From Nosocomiicoccus massiliensis (GTDB lineage Bacteria; Bacillota; Bacilli; Staphylococcales; Salinicoccaceae), in assembly GCF_002871345.2 (NCBI RefSeq), contig NZ_CP136964.1, positions 1,240,001-1,304,000 of the forward strand: a DNA stretch of 64,000 nucleotides, read 5' to 3'. Each line of letters opens with the position of its first letter. The stretch's first letter is position 1. Below, in pieces: positions 1 to 8,866 of the stretch. The notes beneath the pieces are model-generated. The model did not search any database. It saw nothing but the letters and a program-made list of their open reading frames with translations, and had not been told where the DNA came from. Made by a program: the position numbers and the translations under genes.

Positions 1-244
1 AGGGACAGCAATGTCAGTATCAGGATTACTTGTACCAGTTACAGCAGGGTTATTTATGAAACGTGTATCAAAAGAAGCTGGACTATATTCAATGTGGGTT
101 GGACTCATTACAGCAGTCATTTGGCAGATTCTCAGTCATCCATTTGGACTCCACCCAATTATGATTGGACTACCAGTTTCACTAATTGTATTTATATTAG
201 TTTCAAAAATGAATAAAAAAACAACGCCTACCGTTATAAATTAA
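1..244 (+). CDS. Sodium:solute symporter C-terminal part (5' truncated by window)
   Basis: The reading frame is open from base 2 without a start and ends with TAA at 242-244, so only the last roughly 80 residues of a membrane protein are present. The visible sequence (GLLVPVTAGLFMKRVSKEAG followed by two hydrophobic helices and a short lysine-rich tail) resembles the last helices of SSS-family symporters such as proline or pantothenate transporters. The in-frame ATG at 11 is internal to the family pattern and is not taken as a start. Substrate cannot be read from this fragment. A hairpin overlaps the 3' end. Confidence 0.7.
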   Translation, partial: GTAMSVSGLLVPVTAGLFMKRVSKEAGLYSMWVGLITAVIWQILSHPFGLHPIMIGLPVSLIVFILVSKMNKKTTPTVIN

Positions 245-268
245 TAATGGTGGGCGTTATTATATTTC
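223..268 (+). terminator. Intrinsic terminator of the symporter gene
   Basis: Ten-base arms AACGCCTACC (223-232) and GGTGGGCGTT (249-258) pair with one G-U, and a T-rich stretch follows. The 5' arm lies inside the last codons of the symporter. Confidence 0.7.
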
Positions 269-337
269 TCTAGGACTGTTGGAAAGCATTATTTATCAAT
301 ATTTATTTGACCTCGTCAATTAATATAACGCATAGCG

Positions 338-1753
338 TTATAAGTTTTCTATCTCTTCTAAAATATAAAGTCTGAGTCGGTCAATCGTTTCTTTTATATC
401 ATCTTCTGTCGTTTCCGGATGGATCGTACACATACGGAATACTTTTTTGTTGTTTAGAGTCGTTGTATATGCAACACCGTATCCTGAGTCTGCAAGTTTT
501 TTAGCGGCAAGGTTATTTAGATGATCATTTTCTTCATCAGTAAATGAGTCGTTATAATATCTGAAACTTAAAATAGATAGACTCGGCTGTGAGATAATTT
601 CAAAGTTTTCGATTGATTCTACGTAATCTTTTGTGTATTCTGCAAGTTCTTGACCATAGTCAATACGTCTTCTAAACTCATCTTCACCAACAACTTGTAA
701 CGTTAGCCATAATTTTACAGCACGTGCTGGGCGTGTCAGTTCGATACCGAGCATCTCTGGATCGATAACGTCATCGTCTGATGTGATGTCGTCAAGATAC
801 TCTGCTTTTTCACCATAACTGTTAATGAGGTTGTCTTTATCTTTTACGATAATCATTGCACAACTATACGTTTGGAAGAGAAGTTTATGTGCATCCCACG
901 TAACGCTATCAGAACGCTCGATCCCTTTAAATAACGCCTTACCTTTTGTAGATAATAAATGTGATGCACCGTATGCCCCATCGACGTGTTGCCAAATATT
1001 ATATTCTTCACAAATATTTGCAATCGCATCGAAATCATCTACTGCACCGGTATTCGTTGTACCTGCAGTTGAAATAACGAGTGCTGGTATAAATCCGTTT
1101 TTCACGTCTTCTTCGATTGTCCTTTTTAGATGAGTAACGTTCATTGTAAAGTCTTCGTTATGATCAATGATACGTATATTATCCGCCGGGAATCCAGCTA
1201 CATGTAAAGCCTTACGACCTGAGTGATGCGTTTGAGACGTTAAGTAAACGGTAGTTTGAGTGAGTTTGTCTAGCGTTACTTTTGCATCACGTGCTGTAAC
1301 GACAGCCGTTAGATTCGCCATTGACCCACCAGATACAAACACTCCTCCACTTGGCTTCACTTCATATCCAACTTTTTCTGCAAGATAGTTAATTAAATTA
1401 CGCTCGATACTTATTGGTAACGTCGCGTTTTTAAAGTTCGAAGCATGGATATTATTTGCAGTTGTTAAAATATCACCTAACCATGATAATCGTGATGCTG
1501 GACCAGGGATAAACGAAAACGCACGTTTATGATTTGGACGATATAAATAAGTCAATACTTCGTTGTTTAACTCCGAAAGTACTTCATAAATATCCCTTCC
1601 AACTTTTGGAACCTCCATCTTTTCATACTTTTGAGTTAATTCTTTTGGCGCTTGTACAGTCGCTGGTAACTGACTGACATCTCGATTTAAGTATTTGTTG
1701 ACCTCATCTCGAATTATCGTTTCTAGATCAAGGTTCGTTTCATTAAATGTCAT
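338..1753 (-). CDS. Group II PLP-dependent amino-acid decarboxylase, SadA-like
   Basis: A cytosolic pyridoxal-phosphate enzyme of group II decarboxylases (aromatic amino acid, glutamate or diaminobutyrate type). The PLP lysine is in the DAHK motif (about residue 290), preceded by the cofactor aspartate in HVDGAYG. Length (471 aa) is close to the staphylococcal aromatic amino-acid decarboxylase SadA, which makes trace amines such as tryptamine and tyramine; that substrate is inference. I start at the ATG at 1753 because AAAGGGTG lies six to seven bases upstream; a GTG nine bases further out would sit on the ribosome site. The gene is monocistronic and converges on the upstream symporter. Confidence 0.8.
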   Translation of the reverse strand: MTFNETNLDLETIIRDEVNKYLNRDVSQLPATVQAPKELTQKYEKMEVPKVGRDIYEVLSELNNEVLTYLYRPNHKRAFSFIPGPASRLSWLGDILTTANNIHASNFKNATLPISIERNLINYLAEKVGYEVKPSGGVFVSGGSMANLTAVVTARDAKVTLDKLTQTTVYLTSQTHHSGRKALHVAGFPADNIRIIDHNEDFTMNVTHLKRTIEEDVKNGFIPALVISTAGTTNTGAVDDFDAIANICEEYNIWQHVDGAYGASHLLSTKGKALFKGIERSDSVTWDAHKLLFQTYSCAMIIVKDKDNLINSYGEKAEYLDDITSDDDVIDPEMLGIELTRPARAVKLWLTLQVVGEDEFRRRIDYGQELAEYTKDYVESIENFEIISQPSLSILSFRYYNDSFTDEENDHLNNLAAKKLADSGYGVAYTTTLNNKKVFRMCTIHPETTEDDIKETIDRLRLYILEEIENL

Positions 1754-1939
1754 TACATTCACCCTTTCGTAGTCATAAGTTGATTATAACTGACTATGAT
1801 TTGTTAAATCTATTAATAATAAGATGTATAATAGTTGTAATCATTCTGTTTTTACTAAAAACTATAGGAAGATACGCTAAAAAATGCTAGAATAGAGATA
1901 AGACTGTATGTTTTATAATTAATATATTGTAAAGGAGTA

Positions 1940-2077
1940 ATGAAATTGTTCGTTTTAGGTGCAGTAACAGATTGGCTTGTTATGGGATTCTTTATTGCAA
2001 TTCCGGTATTCATGCTCTTTTTCCTAGTCGCACTCGTGCTTGAGGAAAATAGTTACAATAAGAAGAAAAATAAATAA
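1940..2077 (+). CDS. Small single-pass membrane protein (45 aa)
   Basis: Unrecognised short gene: about eight residues, then a hydrophobic helix of roughly 28 residues starting near LVMGFFIAIPVF, then a charged tail ENSYNKKKNK, predicting one membrane span. AAAGGAG at 1931-1937 is only two bases from the ATG but eight from an in-frame TTG at 1946, so TTG may be the true start. A strong terminator follows at 2100. It stands alone between a decarboxylase and a lipoprotein gene, and no function can be assigned. Confidence 0.5.
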   Translation: MKLFVLGAVTDWLVMGFFIAIPVFMLFFLVALVLEENSYNKKKNK

Positions 2078-2099
2078 TCTGTCTAACTAAAGTTAGAAG

Positions 2100-2152
2100 A
2101 TACTCCCCATAAAACATGCAGTATGCTGTATTGCTTTACGGGGAGTATTTTT
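2100..2152 (+). terminator. Intrinsic terminator after the small membrane protein
   Basis: Arms ATACTCCCC (2100-2108) and GGGGAGTAT (2140-2148) are perfectly complementary and run into TTTTT. It lies just upstream of the lipoprotein gene start at 2177. Confidence 0.75.
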
Positions 2153-2176
2153 ATATTAAAAATTCGGGAGAAAACG

Positions 2177-3790
2177 ATGAGAAAAATTCTATTATCAATG
2201 TGTTTAATACTCATCGCTGGTTGTTCAGCACAACCGGACGAGAAACCAAAAGAAACACCTGAAGAAAAAAATGAATCAATTGTTGAAGAAATTATTGATC
2301 TTGAAGAAGATTTTTATCAATTAGAGAAAAACAAAGATACGCTTAAATCTATAAAAGAGATCGACAAAGAAATTAACGAATCATATTATAGCGATAATTA
2401 TACGTACGATAACCCTTTTATACGAGTTGATCCGTACGGTAATAGTCCGTTATCCGCATATGTAATGTTTAATACAGATGAACCGACGAAAGTAACGTAT
2501 ACCGTTACAGGGAAAACAGAAGACACGTCTTTTACTTATGAGTCATCAAACTACGAAGTAAGTCATCAAATACCGATTGTTGGTTTGTATGCAGGAACGG
2601 TGAATGATGTTTTAATTACTGTAACAAATGAAAATGGCGAAGAACTTGAGCACCAAATAGAAATTGAAACAGATGAGTTAGATGAGGATTTCTACACTGT
2701 CGATACTGTTAAAGAAAAACAAATAAAAAGAACAGATGAACTGACGTATGTAAAAGCAACAACTGGAGAATTGTTCGGAGTAGATCATGCAGGAGATATT
2801 CGTTTCGTACTTTCAAATATTTCGACAGAACTATTTGAAGTCATTGAAGAAACGGGGCACTTTATATTAAATGTAACGCATGACGATACAAATACGATAT
2901 TCAACGAGCTGATTGAGATTGATCCGGTTGGAAAAATATATCGTGCGTATACGTACTCGCAGTCAAATTATGATGGAGATCGACCGCTTCATGACGACGT
3001 TATAACGCTTGAAAATGGCAATGTACTGCTACTTACTCATAATAATGTTGATGAGCATAATTATGATGCTATGATAGAAGTTGACTGGGACAACGGTGAG
3101 ATTGTGAATAATGTTAATTTTAAAGAAGTATTCCCTGAAGCGTTATATAAGTATCACGTCGGTGATGATTGGTTACACGTAAATAACGTCGACGTATCGG
3201 ACGATTCATTAATCATTTCTTTCTTAAATCAAAATATCATTGCAAAAATGAGTTATCCAGAAAATAAAATAGAATGGATAATCACACGAGACGATAATTG
3301 GCCGAAAGAAGACGATGGGTTAGGTGAAAAGATTTTAAGTGCTGAAGGTGTCGACTTACCAATGTATCCATATAGTGTCGAAGTTTTACCGGATCAAGAT
3401 AATAATGTATCTACAATAGATGTATTAGTATTTGATAATTACGAGAGCGATATAGATCAATATAGTAGAGTAGTTCAATATCGTATATATCAATTAGAAG
3501 ATAGAATTGAGGAAATTGACTCGTATCGTGAGCCGTTTTATAACAACGGAGGTAACGTATACTTTGAAGATGAAAATAATCGTGTATTCGTAACGTCTTC
3601 AATGTCGAGTGAAGAGAACCATATCACTTCTAACATTGTCGAACTTAGTCAAGAAAATAATGATGTTACATCTGAAATGCGTATTGAACGAGAGAAAGAC
3701 GATAATCATGATTCTATCTATCGTGTGTATCGCATGCCGTTACTATCAGAAAACTATATAGTTGATGTATTAGTTGAGCCTGAAGAGTGA
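2177..3790 (+). CDS. Arylsulfotransferase (ASST)-like lipoprotein
   Basis: A 537-residue surface lipoprotein: signal helix ILLSMCLILIAGC with lipobox cysteine at residue 16, a glutamate-rich linker, an N-terminal ASST Ig-like domain (NSPLSAYVMFNTDEPTKVTY, about residues 90-175), then a beta-propeller-like body. The propeller carries DDWLHVNNVDVSDDSLIISF, the usual ASST DW-H-N signature, and VLVFDN near the end. Most ASST proteins have a QH pair before the final FDN stretch; here that stretch reads YPYSVEVLPD with no histidine, so catalytic activity is doubtful. The start at 2177 is chosen for GGGAG upstream and the signal sequence. The substrate is unknown. Confidence 0.7.
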   Translation: MRKILLSMCLILIAGCSAQPDEKPKETPEEKNESIVEEIIDLEEDFYQLEKNKDTLKSIKEIDKEINESYYSDNYTYDNPFIRVDPYGNSPLSAYVMFNTDEPTKVTYTVTGKTEDTSFTYESSNYEVSHQIPIVGLYAGTVNDVLITVTNENGEELEHQIEIETDELDEDFYTVDTVKEKQIKRTDELTYVKATTGELFGVDHAGDIRFVLSNISTELFEVIEETGHFILNVTHDDTNTIFNELIEIDPVGKIYRAYTYSQSNYDGDRPLHDDVITLENGNVLLLTHNNVDEHNYDAMIEVDWDNGEIVNNVNFKEVFPEALYKYHVGDDWLHVNNVDVSDDSLIISFLNQNIIAKMSYPENKIEWIITRDDNWPKEDDGLGEKILSAEGVDLPMYPYSVEVLPDQDNNVSTIDVLVFDNYESDIDQYSRVVQYRIYQLEDRIEEIDSYREPFYNNGGNVYFEDENNRVFVTSSMSSEENHITSNIVELSQENNDVTSEMRIEREKDDNHDSIYRVYRMPLLSENYIVDVLVEPEE

Positions 3791-3854
3791 TTTATAAGCA
3801 AATTTAATAATTGGAATGACAAAATTTAGTATATTGGTACATAGGAGTGATTAT

Positions 3855-4259
3855 ATGAATAATGAACTATACGAATTTATTAAAAATAAGGATTATCATT
3901 TAATTAGAGAAAGTATTTATAGTATCGCGATACTAGATAAAAGACCTGCGACAAAAGGCCATATTTTAGTCATGCCGAAGATGCCGATTGAAACATTTGG
4001 CGATATCGATAATAAAGTCGTACGCGGAGATCTAATGGCACTCATGCATAAAGTCGCGACGAAAGATATGGATAAAGATTATACGATCGTGTGCCATAAC
4101 GGTGAATCTGCTGGCCAAACGGATTCACAAGTACACTTTCACTTTATCCCAAGAGATGACAAAGATAATTTAAACTTTGATCTACCTCATGACACTTCAA
4201 TTAATGTAGTTGAGGTTTTAGAAGATATAAAAGTGAAAAGAGCAGAAAAATTAAAATAA
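3855..4259 (+). CDS. HIT family nucleotide-binding hydrolase
   Basis: A 134-residue histidine-triad protein. The N-terminal part carries the usual ILDKRPATKGHILVMPK segment, and the C-terminal active-site strand reads QVHFHFIPRD. In most HIT proteins this is H-x-H-x-H; here the first histidine is glutamine while the central nucleophilic and third histidines remain. Expected role: hydrolysis of nucleoside phosphoramidates or similar AMP/GMP conjugates. The start at 3855 is supported by AGGAGTGA upstream; an in-frame ATG at 3816 lacks such a site. A terminator follows immediately. Confidence 0.85.
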   Translation: MNNELYEFIKNKDYHLIRESIYSIAILDKRPATKGHILVMPKMPIETFGDIDNKVVRGDLMALMHKVATKDMDKDYTIVCHNGESAGQTDSQVHFHFIPRDDKDNLNFDLPHDTSINVVEVLEDIKVKRAEKLK

Positions 4260-4288
4260 CGAGAAGGAAACCCTTCTCGTTTTATTTT
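4259..4288 (+). terminator. Intrinsic terminator of the HIT gene
   Basis: Arms ACGAGAAGG (4259-4267) and CCTTCTCGT (4272-4280) with a four-base loop, followed by TTTATTTTT. Confidence 0.85.
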
Positions 4289-4340
4289 TGTTGAAAAACA
4301 GAACATACGTTCGTATAATAAAATCAAGGAGATGGTAAAG

Positions 4341-4727
4341 ATGATCCTCGATTATAGAAATATTCCATACGAACAACTCGATTCAAACATCCCTATTGGC
4401 CGAGGGATGATTAAGTGGATGCCGTTTGCAACGATGCCTGAACAATACGAAAATGTAAATCAAATGATTCAAAATCAATTAAAAAAAGAGTATCCAAAGT
4501 TAACGGATGACGCACTTCAACATAATGAGCGCATGCTGCAATCATTGCTCGGTAAAAGAGCCATTATTCGGTATTGGGCGAATGGGTATGAGATGATGAT
4601 TGAATGTACGGTAGAAAGTATTATCAAAGAAACGAATATGATTATGGTGAATAAAGATAATTCTCTACTCCCGATTTATTTTTATCACATTTATGAGGTT
4701 GAACAAGGTAGTAATTTATGGGCATAA
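4341..4727 (+). CDS. YolD-like family protein
   Basis: A 128-residue soluble protein with the YolD-like signature RGMIKWMPFATMPEQ near the N terminus and a C-terminal beta-rich domain. YolD-like proteins often accompany Y-family polymerase (UvrX/ImuB-like) genes in Firmicutes, but no such gene lies nearby. The ATG at 4341 is nine bases from AAGGAG; the ATG at 4332 touches that site and is unlikely to be used. Confidence 0.75.
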   Translation: MILDYRNIPYEQLDSNIPIGRGMIKWMPFATMPEQYENVNQMIQNQLKKEYPKLTDDALQHNERMLQSLLGKRAIIRYWANGYEMMIECTVESIIKETNMIMVNKDNSLLPIYFYHIYEVEQGSNLWA

Positions 4728-4729
4728 AA

Positions 4730-4754
4730 AAGTGGCGCCTGAAAGGTGCCACTT
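4730..4754. terminator. Bidirectional terminator between yolD-like gene and yhgE-like gene
   Basis: AAGTGGCGCCT (4730-4740) and AGGTGCCACTT (4744-4754) pair around a three-base loop with A-rich and T-rich flanks. It serves two convergent genes. Confidence 0.75.
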
Positions 4755-4762
4755 AATTGGTT

Positions 4763-6457
4763 CTATGACTCTAATCGACTTAGTCGACTTGTAAGAGCTT
4801 TGTATTTTGGTGATTTTTCTTTTATCCAGAATAGTAATAAGATAAATAACATCGCACTCACAAGCATTGCGAGTAATACGTATATGACTGTACTGAATTC
4901 GTGATCGAATGCCTGGTTGAATATTGCTGTTCTGTAACCGATGACTGTATAAGACATTGGTAAGAATTCATATAGTTTTTGGTAAATCGCGTTTGTCGTT
5001 TCGATTGGGAATGTTCCCCCACTCGCTGATAATTGAACGATGAGTAAGATGATACTTAAGAATTTACCGAAGTTACCGAATAATGTAACTAACGCACCAA
5101 TCATCGTAATAGATAATAATGCCCATACATAGTTGAGTAGGAAGAATCTCCAGTTACTACCGATATCGACTTGCATAATGAAGTCAACGACAATCGTAAT
5201 GAGTGATGAGATGATTAATGCATGTACCATATATAGGAGCATACGGCTGACCCATGCTTTAAATACACCAGTATGTTCATCAAATATTTTGTTGTTTGGA
5301 TAGACGACGTTAAACGTAATTGATCCAATGAATAAGCTAATTGCAACGATTAACGGTGCAAAGCTTTGTCCGTAGTTTTGAGTCTTAACTACGTTATTCG
5401 TTTCTAAATGAACGGGTTGTGCGATATCTTTTGCACCCGCTTCAGTAAACGCTAGGTTTTCTTCCTCGATTTTATCGAGTACTTTTTTAAGTTGCGTATT
5501 AATTTCGTTTAATGAGTCTGAAAGCTGTTGTGAACCTTGTTGTAACTCACCTAAACCGTTATTTAATTGTCCCATTCCATTAGCTAATTCGTTCGCGCCA
5601 TTTGCTGCTTCGCTTGCTCCTTGAGCAAGTTGATTTGCTCCACCACTTATTTCGCCAGCACCTTGCTCTAATTGACCTTGTGCCTGGACGAGCTGTTGTC
5701 CTGCAGGACCTAAGTTTGGTGCAATTTGCTCTAGTTGTGCAGTCATTTGTTGCTCACCTTGGTAGAGCTGACCAGCTCCTCCACTTAACTGATTTGCACC
5801 ATCATTGAGTTGTCCGATACCATTGTTTAATTCATTTGCTCCTTGAGATAGTTGTCCTGAAGCGTTATGTGCTTCAATAAGACCAGCATTTAATTCATCT
5901 GCTCCATCTGTCAGTTGCTGAATTGCATCTTGCGCGTCTTTACTGTCTGACTCTACAGAGTTTAGTTGATCGACAATCGCTGTAATATAATTATCAGTAA
6001 TTTCTTTACGTACTTCTTCGATAATGAAATGTCCTACTTGCTCTGACATGAGAGAACCGATGAAGTTATGTCCAGGGTTTAAGTTCAGAGACATTTCAAC
6101 TTGCTCAGGATTATCCGTTAAGAAGGACATCGCTTTTTTAGACGTGTCTTCAGGAATCAAGATATATCCGTACGTATCTCCTTTTTGTAACGCTTTTTTC
6201 GCAGTATCTAAATCAGTAAACTGCCAATCTAAACGATCTTCCTCTTTTAATTCTTCTATTAAAGAATCACCGACATGGATTTCCTCGTGACCTTTGTCTT
6301 CGTTTACGATGTGAAATTTCATCTCTTCAGTATTTTCATATGGATTCCACATTGCACCTAAAAAGATAACAGCATATATAAATGGAAGTGTTGAAACGAC
6401 TAGAAGAGAAATTAATAACACAGGCGTTTTCCGTATAAACTTAAAATCTCTTAACAT
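4763..6457 (-). CDS. YhgE/Pip domain membrane protein
   Basis: A 564-residue integral membrane protein of the YhgE/Pip (phage infection protein) type. One N-terminal helix (about residues 14-34) is followed by a large extracellular domain with many short repeats of the form G-A-N-x-L-x-x-G-x-x-x-L (about residues 185-330), likely a coiled rod, and five C-terminal membrane helices of ABC-2/YhgE form. Relatives are phage receptors or part of WXG100/type VII-like export systems; role here is not shown. AAAGGTGAT precedes the ATG. The divergent TetR gene is probably its regulator. Confidence 0.85.
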   Translation of the reverse strand: MLRDFKFIRKTPVLLISLLVVSTLPFIYAVIFLGAMWNPYENTEEMKFHIVNEDKGHEEIHVGDSLIEELKEEDRLDWQFTDLDTAKKALQKGDTYGYILIPEDTSKKAMSFLTDNPEQVEMSLNLNPGHNFIGSLMSEQVGHFIIEEVRKEITDNYITAIVDQLNSVESDSKDAQDAIQQLTDGADELNAGLIEAHNASGQLSQGANELNNGIGQLNDGANQLSGGAGQLYQGEQQMTAQLEQIAPNLGPAGQQLVQAQGQLEQGAGEISGGANQLAQGASEAANGANELANGMGQLNNGLGELQQGSQQLSDSLNEINTQLKKVLDKIEEENLAFTEAGAKDIAQPVHLETNNVVKTQNYGQSFAPLIVAISLFIGSITFNVVYPNNKIFDEHTGVFKAWVSRMLLYMVHALIISSLITIVVDFIMQVDIGSNWRFFLLNYVWALLSITMIGALVTLFGNFGKFLSIILLIVQLSASGGTFPIETTNAIYQKLYEFLPMSYTVIGYRTAIFNQAFDHEFSTVIYVLLAMLVSAMLFILLLFWIKEKSPKYKALTSRLSRLES

Positions 6458-6595
6458 TTAATCACCTTTACTTTTTAATTTCCGTCAAAATGATGAGTAC
6501 AATAAAACATTATAATACGCAGTGAGTCGAATTACAAGAATTTTAATCAACATAGTGTATAATATTATACAAAGAATAAAACAGGAGCGATAGAA

Positions 6596-7195
6596 ATGAA
6601 AAAAATGGATTTGCGAGTGATCAAGACGTTAAAACGTATCGATGAATCAATCGTCGAGCTACTTCGTGAGAAAAGTTTTGAAGATATCACGGTAAAAGAC
6701 ATTTGCGAACATGCGATGATTAACCGTGGAACATTTTATAGCCATTATAAAGATAAATACGATCTCATTGACTCATATCAAAAAGAGTTAATGATTGGTG
6801 TGGAGGATGTGCTATATAGAAGTAAGGAAGTAACTCAAAAAGAAGAAGAAATGAAAGAGATACTTGAAGGGTTATTTGTATATATCGAAGACCATAAAGA
6901 TAAAATATTCGCAACGGCAATTGCAGTCGGTCGATTACAATTTATAGAGGAGTTCTCAAAATATACGTATAAATTTTATGAGGCGAAACAAAAAGAGTAT
7001 GGTATTACAATCGCTCAAGATAATTTTAGAAATTATCTTATTACGTATATGTCCAATGCACATATCGGTATTATACATCGTTGGTTAGAAGGTGGTTGTA
7101 AAGAATCGCCAAAAGAGATGGCTAATACCGTAGAGAAAATTACAGTGAACGGAATTTTTAAATCACTTTTAGTAAATGAAGAAGTAGTTATATAA
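6596..7195 (+). CDS. TetR/AcrR family regulator
   Basis: A 199-residue transcriptional regulator. The N-terminal helix-turn-helix reads EDITVKDICEHAMINRGTFY followed by SHYKDKYDLI, the typical TetR helix 2-4 region; the C-terminal part is an all-helical ligand-binding domain. It is divergent from the YhgE/Pip gene with 138 bases between the starts, a common layout for local repression of a membrane protein gene. A terminator follows the stop codon. Confidence 0.85.
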   Translation: MKKMDLRVIKTLKRIDESIVELLREKSFEDITVKDICEHAMINRGTFYSHYKDKYDLIDSYQKELMIGVEDVLYRSKEVTQKEEEMKEILEGLFVYIEDHKDKIFATAIAVGRLQFIEEFSKYTYKFYEAKQKEYGITIAQDNFRNYLITYMSNAHIGIIHRWLEGGCKESPKEMANTVEKITVNGIFKSLLVNEEVVI

Positions 7196-7197
7196 AG

Positions 7198-7222
7198 GAG
7201 TGCCTAGAAGGTGCTCTTTTTT
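7198..7222 (+). terminator. Intrinsic terminator of the TetR gene
   Basis: GAGTGCC (7198-7204) pairs with GGTGCTC (7210-7216), two G-U pairs included, followed by six T. Confidence 0.65.
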
Positions 7223-7280
7223 ATATACATTTTAATTATTCAAAAAAATTAAAATCTTTTAACTATTTCATGAAAAGGTA

Positions 7281-7309
7281 TTGTAAACGGAGAGAAAAAG
7301 GTATACGAT
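7281..7309 (+). promoter_or_regulatory. Sigma-A-type promoter of the amino-acid permease gene
   Basis: TTGTAA (7281-7286), 17-base spacer, TACGAT (7304-7309). The leader of about 60 bases shows no lysine riboswitch or T-box. Confidence 0.5.
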
Positions 7310-7373
7310 ACTTAAATGACTCATATCAATTTTATAAAAATGAATGTCAAAAATAAGAAAAGGAGGAGTCAAT

Positions 7374-8819
7374 ATGTCCAACAATGAAATGGACCGTGGT
7401 CTAAAAGCACGTCACGTCTCTATGATTGCGATTGGTGGTGCGATTGGAACAGGGTTATTTGTCGCGACAGGTGGTGTAATATCTCAAGCTGGACCCGGAG
7501 GGGCTTTACTTGCATATTTAATTATCGGTGTCATGCTTTACTTTTTAATGAGTACTATCGGGGAGCTTGCGACGTTTTATCCAGTGTCAGGTGCATTTAG
7601 TGCGTTCTCGACGCGTTTTATCGATCCATCGGTTGGGTTTGCAATCGGTTGGTTATATTTAATTATCGGCGTATTAGTATCTGCGGTTGACATAATCGTT
7701 GCTGCAAACGTAATTACGTTTTGGGAAGCGATGCAGTTTCTTTCACCATTTGGCTGGAGTATCGTATTTTTCATTATCATCGTATTACTAAATATATTTA
7801 CAGTAAAACTTTATGGTGAAGCGGAATATTGGCTTTCTCTTATAAAAGTTACTACGATTTTTGTATTTATCGTATTCGGTGTGTTAATGATTTTTGGAAT
7901 CCTTGGTGGTGAAACGTACGGCTTTAAAAACTACACAATTGGAGAAGCTCCGTTCGTTGGTGGCTTTGCTGGATTCTTTAGTGTACTACTTATAGCTGGT
8001 TTCTCTGTCGGAGGTACTGAAGTTGTTGCAGTCACTGCTGGAGAATCTGACGAACCAGAAAAATCGATGCCTAAAGCAGTAAAGCAAGTGTTTTGGAGAA
8101 TACTTATATTCTATATCGGTTCAATTGCAGTCATTTCAGCGATTTTACCATACACAGATCCGATGTTATTAAACGAATCCGGATCAGTAAACCAAAGTCC
8201 GTTTACAATTGTTTTCGATAGAATTGGTATTGCATTTGCTGCGTCTGTCATAAACGCAGTTGTTTTAACAGCATTACTTTCAGCATCGAACTCGATGTTA
8301 TACACAGCAAGTAGAATGTTATATTCACTCGCAAATAATAAGCAAGCACCAGCATTTTTAGGAAAAGTTAACGAACGTACACGTTCTCCGCTTTCAGCGG
8401 TCATTACAGTAATCGTTGCCGTGTTTTTAATTATTGTATTTTCTAACTTCAAAGAAAATGCGATTTTCTTCTTATTAGAACTCGTTGGATCGCTGATCAT
8501 TGTGGTTTGGGGCTCTAACGTTTGGGCGCAAATTCGATTACGTAAAGCAATCAAAGTACAAGGAAAAAATGTAGAAGACGTCTTACCATTTGTCGGTAAA
8601 GGGTATGTGATTGGTAAAATAGTTGTGATTTCAGTGTTATTCTTACTATTCGCAGGTGGGGCTATTCCACACTTATTAAACTTAAACTTTAAAAATGTCT
8701 TTGGACATTTCTTACCGTTTATATTATTTGGAGCAGCAATTGTTATTCATAAGTTAATAACAGGTAGTAAAATGGTCAAGCTGTCTGAGATAGACTTAGA
8801 ACGTAAACGCACAGAATAA
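7374..8819 (+). CDS. Amino acid permease, APC superfamily, LysP-like
   Basis: A 481-residue permease with about 12 membrane helices. The first helix has the APC signature IAIGGAIGTGLFVATGG and the second ends in GELATFYPVSGAFSAF, the pattern of the amino-acid transporter (AAT) group that includes lysine permease LysP. It imports an amino acid with protons; lysine is the best guess and not certain. AAAGGAGGAG supports the ATG at 7374 rather than the in-frame ATG at 7344. It is transcribed alone, with its own promoter and terminator. Confidence 0.8.
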   Translation: MSNNEMDRGLKARHVSMIAIGGAIGTGLFVATGGVISQAGPGGALLAYLIIGVMLYFLMSTIGELATFYPVSGAFSAFSTRFIDPSVGFAIGWLYLIIGVLVSAVDIIVAANVITFWEAMQFLSPFGWSIVFFIIIVLLNIFTVKLYGEAEYWLSLIKVTTIFVFIVFGVLMIFGILGGETYGFKNYTIGEAPFVGGFAGFFSVLLIAGFSVGGTEVVAVTAGESDEPEKSMPKAVKQVFWRILIFYIGSIAVISAILPYTDPMLLNESGSVNQSPFTIVFDRIGIAFAASVINAVVLTALLSASNSMLYTASRMLYSLANNKQAPAFLGKVNERTRSPLSAVITVIVAVFLIIVFSNFKENAIFFLLELVGSLIIVVWGSNVWAQIRLRKAIKVQGKNVEDVLPFVGKGYVIGKIVVISVLFLLFAGGAIPHLLNLNFKNVFGHFLPFILFGAAIVIHKLITGSKMVKLSEIDLERKRTE

Positions 8820-8824
8820 TCTTA

Positions 8825-8854
8825 AAGAGTACTGATCTTTCAGTACTCTTTTTT
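8825..8854 (+). terminator. Intrinsic terminator of the permease gene
   Basis: AAGAGTACTGA (8825-8835) and TCAGTACTCTT (8840-8850), perfect arms with a four-base loop and a T run. Confidence 0.9.
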
Positions 8855-8866
8855 AGAGGTGAAACG

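Noticed and set aside
825..1133. Opposite-strand frames over the decarboxylase and many other genes
   Set aside because: They are shadows of well-supported genes, without ribosome sites or recognisable products.
4763..6457. The repetitive middle of the YhgE/Pip gene as a DNA repeat array
   Set aside because: The repeats are protein-level heptad-like motifs with varied codons, normal for this family.
7195..7374. Lysine riboswitch or T-box before the LysP-like permease
   Set aside because: The leader is only about 60 bases from the promoter and has no L-box or T-box sequence.
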